Assembly (NCBI GenBank): GCA_021151835.1
Contig: JAGKWO010000074.1
Location: 1-11,254 of the forward strand
Length of the DNA: 11,254 nucleotides
Reading direction: 5' to 3'
Source of the DNA: Gammaproteobacteria bacterium
GTDB lineage: Bacteria; Pseudomonadota; Gammaproteobacteria; Pseudomonadales; Cellvibrionaceae
Positions 6,316 to 11,254 of this stretch are shown here, in pieces. Each line of letters starts with the position of its first letter. Positions within the stretch are counted from its first letter, which is position 1. Under the pieces are notes generated by a model. It saw only the letters and a program-made list of their open reading frames with translations. It was not told where the DNA came from and searched no databases. Made by a program: the position numbers and the translations under genes.

Positions 6316-7674
6316 TCAGGATTCCGCAAGCGCAATATTCTGGCGCAGATGGCTTTTCAACCATAACCATGCCCAAATACCCAACGAAACATTCGCCACA
6401 GCGGTGGCAATGAAAATACCCTTCATACCCCAAAATTGCTGGCCGAGCCAAGCTAACGGAAGATATACATAAAGCACTCGCCCCGCAGAAATCAACATCG
6501 CAGGCCATGGCTTGCCCATTCCGTTAAACGCGGCATTGACCGACATCACCATACCGTAGGCGCCGTAACTAACGGGTACTATGCTCAGGTAGAGGGCCGC
6601 TATGGTGACGACCTCATCGTGGCCGCCAAATAATTGTGTAATTTCGCTACCGAAAAGGCCGAGTAAAAGGGCTATCACTACACCAAAAGCCAGGCAAAAT
6701 CGGGTGAGCACAGCCAAGGCATCCTGTAAGCGGTCAATTTTACCGGCACCAAGGTTTTGCCCGAAGAACGGCCCGATTACGCCTGAAAGCGCGTAAAAAG
6801 CAATCAGAGCAAGCGGCTCAATGCGCGTTGCAATTCCCAATGCGGCCACCGCATCGGTGCCATATGTTGCAACCATGGCGACCACAATCGCACTGGCAAA
6901 CGGAACAATGACGTTCGCTGCCATCGCCGGGATACCGACCGCTACAATTGCCAGCCATGATCGCTTTAGCACGCCCCATGACGAAAAAGGATTGACCAGC
7001 ATGCGCAAACGCTTGTGCAAAATGTAGAAAGTAACGATCAGCATTAATGCGCGCGTAATTAACGTTGCCAATGCTGCGCCTTGCAATCCCAATGCTGGCG
7101 CACCGAGTAAACCGAAAATCAAAATGGGATCCAGCAGTACATTTACCAAAGCCGCACCACCCATCAAATATCCCTGGATCTGGCTCATACCCATCGCGCG
7201 CAACGCGGAAAGACACACCATCGGCACCATTAGACACGGCGCACTGAAATACCAGATAGCCATGTAGGAACGAATCAGCGGAATAAGATCAGGCGTTGCG
7301 CCCAAGGCGAGAAATAACGGCTCCAGCGTTATCCATCCAAGGATACAAACACTGACTGAAATGATGAATGTAAGGCTCATGGCATCAGTTGCCAGACGGC
7401 GTGCCTTGCTCGAATCCCCCTCACCAATTGCCCTTGCAACAGCAGATGAAGTTCCCGCCCCCAAACCAATGGCAAGACTGGTTAGCACCATAATAATCGG
7501 GAACGTAAAACTCAGTGCCGCTAATGGCTCGCGCCCTAATTGGGCAACAAAAAAAGTTTCAATAGCATTGAGCGACATAGTCGCCATCAATCCCCACACC
7601 AAAGGCAGGGCTAAACTTTTAAGTTGGGTAGCAACCCGACCTTCAATGAGGGTCGCCTGTAAGGGTTCTGCCAT
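6316..7674 (-). CDS. MATE-family efflux transporter
   Basis: Encodes 452 residues with about 12 predicted membrane helices, the normal MATE size. The N-terminal repeat begins SLALPLVWGLMATMSLNAIETFF and carries LGREPLAALSF (46-56), then the loop LGAGTSSAVARAIGEGD (71-87), all typical of MATE proteins. The second half repeats the fold, with GVIGPFFGQNLGAGK and NAAFNGMGKPWPAM. MATE proteins export cationic drugs or metabolites in exchange for Na+ or H+; the substrate and ion cannot be read from sequence. It is divergent from regB and upstream of prfC on the same strand. Position 39 is Glu where many relatives have Asp in the VDT-like motif; I would not read function into that. Confidence 0.93.
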   Translation of the reverse strand: MAEPLQATLIEGRVATQLKSLALPLVWGLMATMSLNAIETFFVAQLGREPLAALSFTFPIIMVLTSLAIGLGAGTSSAVARAIGEGDSSKARRLATDAMSLTFIISVSVCILGWITLEPLFLALGATPDLIPLIRSYMAIWYFSAPCLMVPMVCLSALRAMGMSQIQGYLMGGAALVNVLLDPILIFGLLGAPALGLQGAALATLITRALMLIVTFYILHKRLRMLVNPFSSWGVLKRSWLAIVAVGIPAMAANVIVPFASAIVVAMVATYGTDAVAALGIATRIEPLALIAFYALSGVIGPFFGQNLGAGKIDRLQDALAVLTRFCLAFGVVIALLLGLFGSEITQLFGGHDEVVTIAALYLSIVPVSYGAYGMVMSVNAAFNGMGKPWPAMLISAGRVLYVYLPLAWLGQQFWGMKGIFIATAVANVSLGIWAWLWLKSHLRQNIALAES

Positions 7675-7708
7675 AAATACGCCGGCGATTGAATCAACAA
7701 AGGCGAGC

Positions 7709-7714
7709 AGTATA
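7709..7714 (-). promoter_or_regulatory. Possible -10 element of the MATE gene promoter
   Basis: TATACT on the minus strand lies 34 bases before the MATE start codon, which implies a leader of about 28 bases. A matching -35 is weak. It shares the 174-bp divergent gap with the regB promoter, so one regulator could control both. Confidence 0.4.
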
Positions 7715-7814
7715 CATCAGCGCCAGCGGGTGATTTATGCTTGAGGCAAGATGCTGCGACAAACTGCCACAGCGTTTCGCGCCCGGAAAAGCGCGCGTAT
7801 CCGCATACCTTGGT

Positions 7815-7820
7815 TATAAT
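7815..7820 (+). promoter_or_regulatory. Probable -10 element of the regBA operon
   Basis: A perfect TATAAT lies 28 bases before the ATG at 7849. It falls inside the longer open frame that begins with TTG at 7741, which argues that translation starts at 7849 and not upstream. The -35 region is GC-rich and does not match the consensus, so activation may need a regulator. Confidence 0.5.
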
Positions 7821-7848
7821 CAGCGCATTTCTTTTTATTGGTATTCTT

Positions 7849-9153
7849 ATGCCGATCACTGTTAACCGCCAGATCTCGTTCGCACTCGCCAATCACACCC
7901 AGCATCTAAACTACTGGGTCATGATCCGCACGCTCGTACTTATTTTATTAGGTATTGCCGCCGTGATTTGTTTGTGGAATGGCTCTGTCGATCTACCATT
8001 CACTGAAATTTTAATTGCGCTGGTCATTCTGACAGGCGTTAACCTGCTCACTTTTTCACGTTTACGCCAATCATTACCCGTTACTGAAACGGAATTTTTT
8101 ATCCAACTGCTGATTGATTTATTCTGCCTGAGCGCCGTATTTTATTTCAGTGGTGGGGCCAATAACCCTTTTGTTTCTTATTTTCTGGTTCCGGTGTGTA
8201 TTTCTGCAGCAACACTCGGGGGGAAATTTACCCTCACCATCACTGGACTGAGTATCCTCAGTTATTCGCTCTTACTTTTTTTTCACGTCCCATTGCCAAT
8301 ACTTGCACCCGATCATCATCACCAACATGATGCCAGTTCCATTAATCTACATGTGTTGGGCATGTGGTTGAACTTTTTTATCAGTGCCGGCCTGATTACT
8401 TATTTTGTTGTGAAAATGGCGCGGGACCTGCGTGCACAAGAGGCGCAATTAAATCGCTGGCGTGAAGACCAATTGCGCGATGAGCAAGTGATGGCTGTAG
8501 CGACCCTTGCGGCAGGCACAGCGCATGAATTAGGGACACCACTTTCAACCATGAAGGTATTGATTAGTGAATTGCGAGAAGAGTATGTAAATAATCAACA
8601 GCTACATCAGGACCTGACGCTATTACAAGAGCAAGTCAATCAATGTGCATCTACATTACGCGATTTGGTTAATAAAGCAGAACTGGCAAAGGAAGGGCAA
8701 ATTGCCGCGGAGCCGGTGCAAACCTACTGTGATAATTTAATCCAACGCTGGAAAATTTTACGCCCCGACGTTACGTCGCGCATTGAGTTGGCAACGCGAG
8801 TTCCAAATGTGAATGCCGTATTCTCGCCCACTATCGCACAAGCCATTCTGAATTTGCTCAACAATGCCGCTGATGCCAGCCCGGAAAATATTTTTATCCA
8901 CATTGAATGGGATGCGGAATTCATTGTCTGGACAATTGAAGATTCTGGTCCCGGTATCGCGGAAGAAGTTAGTACTCATCTTGGTAAATCTTTCATTTCC
9001 ACTAAAAATAAAGGTTTGGGTATAGGTTTGTTATTAACCCAGGCAACCATTAATCGTCATGGTGGGACAGTCACTTTGCATAAACGACTTCCGCAAGGAA
9101 CAATAACCCGTATGAAGCTCCCATTAATCACCGCACCACAACAGAATGATTAA
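7849..9153 (+). CDS. regB: RegB/RoxS-family redox sensor histidine kinase
   Basis: Encodes 434 residues from the ATG at 7849. About six membrane helices lie between residues 24 and 190. The loop GGANNPF (102-108) matches the ubiquinone-site heptapeptide described for RegB. The H-box is LAAGTAHELGTPLSTMK with His226; the family's redox-active Cys is present as Cys266 in VNQCASTL; the N-box is NLLNNAADAS (335-344); and the ATP-lid motifs are DSGPGI (365-370) and GLGIGL (389-394). His226 and Cys266 closely match the numbering of Rhodobacter RegB (His225, Cys265), which supports this start over TTG at 7741. In the family the kinase senses quinone pool and redox state and controls respiratory and energy genes through its regulator. 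The response regulator starts 3 bases after its stop codon. Confidence 0.93.
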   Translation: MPITVNRQISFALANHTQHLNYWVMIRTLVLILLGIAAVICLWNGSVDLPFTEILIALVILTGVNLLTFSRLRQSLPVTETEFFIQLLIDLFCLSAVFYFSGGANNPFVSYFLVPVCISAATLGGKFTLTITGLSILSYSLLLFFHVPLPILAPDHHHQHDASSINLHVLGMWLNFFISAGLITYFVVKMARDLRAQEAQLNRWREDQLRDEQVMAVATLAAGTAHELGTPLSTMKVLISELREEYVNNQQLHQDLTLLQEQVNQCASTLRDLVNKAELAKEGQIAAEPVQTYCDNLIQRWKILRPDVTSRIELATRVPNVNAVFSPTIAQAILNLLNNAADASPENIFIHIEWDAEFIVWTIEDSGPGIAEEVSTHLGKSFISTKNKGLGIGLLLTQATINRHGGTVTLHKRLPQGTITRMKLPLITAPQQND

Positions 9154-9155
9154 TT

Positions 9156-9698
9156 ATGAGTAATCAAAGCGCACTGGATTTCTTAATTGTCGATGATGAC
9201 CCAACACTTGCGGCAATGTTGGAGCGAGCACTGAAACGACGTCAGTTTTCCTGCGCAATTGCACAGGATGCACACCAGGCATTGCAACTCGTTGAGCATT
9301 TTTCTATTGCGAAGGCAATTGTTGATTTAAAGCTTGGCAACGATTCCGGCCTGCAACTAATTCGCGAATTGAAAACAAAAGCACCTGAACTACAGATAGT
9401 CATGCTTACCGGCTATTCGAGTATATCTACAGCAGTGGAAGCGGTTAAATCAGGGGCGATTAATTATTTATGCAAACCCGCTGATACCGATGAAATCCTT
9501 GCTGCATTCGGCCAGGACTACATTACAGAATTACAAGAAATGAACTACACGCCGTTGTCAGTTGATAGGCTGGAATGGGAGCACATTCAGAAAGTGTTGC
9601 AAGAAAATAATGGCAATATTTCTGCAACAGCAAGAGCATTGGGAATGCATCGGCGCACCTTACAGCGCAAACTGCAGAAGCGCCCGGTGAAGCAGTGA
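9156..9698 (+). CDS. regA: RegA/RoxR-family response regulator with Fis-type helix-turn-helix
   Basis: Encodes 180 residues. Residues 8-120 form a receiver domain with acidic pocket D13-D15, phosphorylation site Asp57 (AIVDLKLG), Thr85 (MLTGYSS) and Lys107 (CKPAD). Residues about 138-177 form the Fis-type DNA-binding domain ending NISATARALGMHRRTLQRKL, the hallmark of RegA/PrrA/ActR/RoxR. A short Pro-containing linker lies near residue 133. The ATG lies two bases after the regB stop, so the pair is surely one operon and probably translationally coupled, since no clear ribosome site is seen. It is expected to control terminal oxidases and other redox-linked genes; the local regulon is unknown. 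No senC/sco gene lies with the pair, unlike in Rhodobacter. Confidence 0.94.
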   Translation: MSNQSALDFLIVDDDPTLAAMLERALKRRQFSCAIAQDAHQALQLVEHFSIAKAIVDLKLGNDSGLQLIRELKTKAPELQIVMLTGYSSISTAVEAVKSGAINYLCKPADTDEILAAFGQDYITELQEMNYTPLSVDRLEWEHIQKVLQENNGNISATARALGMHRRTLQRKLQKRPVKQ

Positions 9699-9699
9699 A

Positions 9700-10182
9700 T
9701 CAAATCGGATCAAGTTGCATGGCCATTAACAATGCATCTTCGTGCCCATTGGCGGTTGGGTAGTAATTTTTACGCTGCCCCACTTCGAAAAAACCTTCTT
9801 TGGAATAAAGTTCAATTGCTTTTCGATTGGAAACCCTGACTTCCAGAAACAACATGTCAGCTTTGCCTCTGACGCAATTAACGGCATGAGCCAATAAACA
9901 TTGACCAATACCTTTACGCTGGAATTGTGGCGCTACAGAAATATTTAACAATTCCGCATCACCGCCACCATGCGTCACCACCACATAACCAACCAGTACA
10001 TTTTTTGACTCTGCCAACCAGCACTTTTGCCGGCCCTTTAAGCAATCTTCAAAACTCGATTGTCGCCAGGGATGGGAATGTGCGTTACGCTCAAGCACCA
10101 TAACTTGAGGAATATCTGCCGCTGTAATCTCGCGAAAAAATAAATCCAGACCAGTATAGGTAGAAATAGATAACGAATTCAT
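9700..10182 (-). CDS. rimI: Ribosomal protein bS18 N-alpha-acetyltransferase
   Basis: Encodes 160 residues of the GNAT fold. RimI acetylates the N-terminal Ala of ribosomal protein S18. Visible signatures are AHSHPWRQSSFEDCL (34-48), GGDAELLNISVAPQFQRKGIG (73-93) with the acetyl-CoA loop QRKGIG, LFLEVRVSN (111-119), and the tail RKNYYPTANGHEDALLM. Glu114 and Tyr126 have the same spacing as the catalytic Glu103 and Tyr115 of Salmonella RimI. It is about 11 residues longer at the N-terminus than E. coli RimI. The ATG lies 10 bp after the stop of the HolD-like gene and has no clear ribosome site, so coupling is likely. Its stop codon is one base from that of convergent regA. Confidence 0.96.
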   Translation of the reverse strand: MNSLSISTYTGLDLFFREITAADIPQVMVLERNAHSHPWRQSSFEDCLKGRQKCWLAESKNVLVGYVVVTHGGGDAELLNISVAPQFQRKGIGQCLLAHAVNCVRGKADMLFLEVRVSNRKAIELYSKEGFFEVGQRKNYYPTANGHEDALLMAMQLDPI

Positions 10183-10192
10183 AGATGAGATA

Positions 10193-10969
10193 TTAATTGA
10201 GCGCTAACCACAAATGAACTTTATCGCTTGGGTTTTGCAAGAGCTCATTCAGGCTCGGTAAAAGTAAGGCAGTCAGTGGTGTATGACCAATAAGACCATT
10301 AACAGCAACCTTCTGCCAGCGATGCTCGATGGTAGAAATGTCTGCCGGGATAAAATATTTTCCAGCATTTTCACCCATTAACCATAATCGATTAATGGGC
10401 CGTAATTCATTCTCCACTGCCAACCACGTTTGCAACTCATTACGTGCATCAACTTCTGTGCGGGAAACAAATCGGTTTTCAATCATTGGCCAACGCAACA
10501 CTTCTTCACTTAAATTAAAATTATCAATCAAACATACTCGCAAAATATTATTTAGAAATAAATCTGTTGGTAGGGCGAGTTTGGTATTACGCGAGTCAAT
10601 GATTAAAAATCCAGGTGCCGGCCGCCAAACGCTCAACGAAAAAGGCTCAACAATTGTTGGTTTCTTTTCTTCCAATTGCTGCAATATAGCAGCCGCATTG
10701 ATTGGCGCCGATGGCTTTTGGCGAACATCCAGATTTGCAAGCACATCAATAGCAATAGCGGACTCAGCTTTTGATGGAGGCATAGCCGGTATCGCAGAAG
10801 AAATAGTTTGTTCAATAATCGCGGGCGAATCTAAAGGCCCGGATTTTTCGAATGTAATCGCGGGCATTACACAAGCGATAGGCTCAGGCGCAAAAGGTAA
10901 TCGCCAACGCGGCATGTAATTCTCAATACCGAGTGCTGATAAATAGTTTTGCCGCTGCAGCTCATTCAT
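10193..10969 (-). CDS. holD: HolD-like DNA polymerase III psi subunit, with long insertion
   Basis: Encodes 258 residues. Psi links chi to the clamp-loader collar of DNA polymerase III. The N-terminus (RQNYLSALGIENYMPRWRLP, 6-25) parallels the E. coli psi N-terminus (RRDWQLQQLGITQW...), the segment that contacts DnaX. The C-terminus (LLLPSLNELLQNPSDKVHLW) parallels E. coli SPALTDLRANPTARAALWQQ. Between them residues about 40-125 are a Pro/Ala/Ser/Ile-rich, low-complexity stretch absent from the 137-residue E. coli protein. The globular part resumes near FLIIDSRNTKLALP. Position directly upstream of rimI, as in E. coli, strongly supports the call, though similarity is remote and was judged by eye. 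The ATG at 10969 has no strong ribosome site. Confidence 0.72.
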   Translation of the reverse strand: MNELQRQNYLSALGIENYMPRWRLPFAPEPIACVMPAITFEKSGPLDSPAIIEQTISSAIPAMPPSKAESAIAIDVLANLDVRQKPSAPINAAAILQQLEEKKPTIVEPFSLSVWRPAPGFLIIDSRNTKLALPTDLFLNNILRVCLIDNFNLSEEVLRWPMIENRFVSRTEVDARNELQTWLAVENELRPINRLWLMGENAGKYFIPADISTIEHRWQKVAVNGLIGHTPLTALLLPSLNELLQNPSDKVHLWLALN

Positions 10970-11059
10970 TGGTTAGTCACATAAGGACGCAAGATTGAAA
11001 TATCAAATACCGAGTTATTGGCAATCCAAAAACAATTTATCCCGGATCGATCACAAGAG

Positions 11060-11065
11060 ATTATA
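11060..11065 (-). promoter_or_regulatory. Possible -10 element of the holD-rimI promoter
   Basis: A perfect TATAAT on the minus strand lies 90 bases before the holD start. The best -35-like sequences are weak (GAATAT at 18 bp, TTGAAT at 20 bp). Confidence 0.4.
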
Positions 11066-11087
11066 AAGTAAACCGGGGAATAAATAT

Positions 11088-11254
11088 TCAATCAAATATC
11101 AGCTGAAACCAGCTCTGAATATAAAAACAGTTCGCCGTTGGGCCGATATCCACAAAGCTCAAATAAGAATAAAAAAGTAAAGCGATATCTAAGCAGAGGA
11201 TCGGCGTAAAAGCCACAAGAACGCCAAAGAATTCGAAGGTAAAGCGAAGAGCAA
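11088..11254 (-). other. Possible 3' end of a minus-strand ORF entering from the right
   Basis: Two overlapping minus-strand frames run without a stop from the window edge to TGA codons at 11088-11090 and 11092-11094, each over 50 codons. One reads ...GYRPNGELFLYSELVSADI and the other ...SFVDIGPTANCFYIQSWFQL. T-rich sequence lowers stop frequency, so this may be chance or part of a dispersed repeat. I recognise neither peptide. Confidence 0.22.

Larger units (their letters stand above)
10970..11254. other. 285-bp region without an assigned gene, upstream of holD
   Basis: AT-rich and T-poor on the plus strand, especially 11210-11254. No tRNA or terminator was found. An imperfect inverted repeat with TTTATCCCGG (about 11037-11045) and CCGGGGAATAAA (about 11073-11084) flanks the possible holD -10. 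The nonamer GTAAAGCGA occurs at 11177 and 11239. Two minus-strand frames are open from the right edge (see the separate entry). Confidence 0.6.

Noticed and set aside
6818..7237. 139-codon minus-strand open frame in another frame of the MATE gene
   Set aside because: It is Cys/Gly-rich nonsense in a shifted frame. The MATE frame is continuous and shows the family motifs.
7741..7848. 36-codon N-terminal extension of regB from a TTG codon
   Set aside because: A TATAAT lies inside it at 7815-7820, and starting at 7849 gives His226 and Cys266, in line with known RegB numbering.
10329..10919. 196-codon plus-strand open frame opposite the HolD-like gene
   Set aside because: The minus strand has psi-like ends and operon spacing with rimI. 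The plus frame has no ribosome site and no recognisable domain. The low-complexity insert makes both strands open.

Overview
The window looks like chromosomal housekeeping DNA from a gammaproteobacterium. The evidence is the gene order holD-like, rimI, prfC, an AlgP/H1-like Ala-Lys protein, a YcgR-type PilZ protein and a RegBA/RoxSR-type two-component pair. Moderate GC and protein style suggest the Cellvibrio/Saccharophagus group, but that placement is inference. No insertion sequence, phage gene, tRNA, rRNA or CRISPR array was seen.

Layout. (1) 105-1037 (+): a 310-residue histone-H1-like protein built from 11-residue repeats. It converges on a PilZ protein (1102-1782, -) across a 64-bp gap filled almost entirely by one perfect 26-bp stem with a TTCG loop, a two-way terminator. 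(2) Upstream of the PilZ gene on the same strand lies a stand-alone cyclic-nucleotide-binding-domain protein (1883-2542, -). The two genes form a possible second-messenger module. (3) Divergent from it is 2796-3902 (+), a secreted protein that joins a chalcone-isomerase-like domain to a TonB C-terminal domain, followed by a two-way terminator. (4) On the minus strand, a MATE transporter (6316-7674), release factor 3 (prfC, 4650-6227) and an unrecognised 184-residue protein (4050-4604) run in one direction. (5) Divergent from the MATE gene is a regB/regA redox two-component operon (7849-9698, +). Its end meets rimI (9700-10182, -) with one base between the stop codons. (6) rimI is preceded by a long HolD-like gene (10193-10969, -), the probable psi subunit of the DNA polymerase III clamp loader. 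(7) The last 285 bp carry a possible holD promoter and perhaps the tail of an ORF entering from the right.

In E. coli the order is holD-rimI-yjjG-prfC on one strand. Here holD, rimI and prfC keep their order and direction, but regBA (opposite strand) and the MATE gene lie between rimI and prfC. The most unusual items are the chalcone-isomerase-like/TonB fusion, the HolD protein with a Pro/Ala-rich insertion of about 90 residues, and the hendecad-repeat H1-like protein. No clear new defence or mobile system was found.
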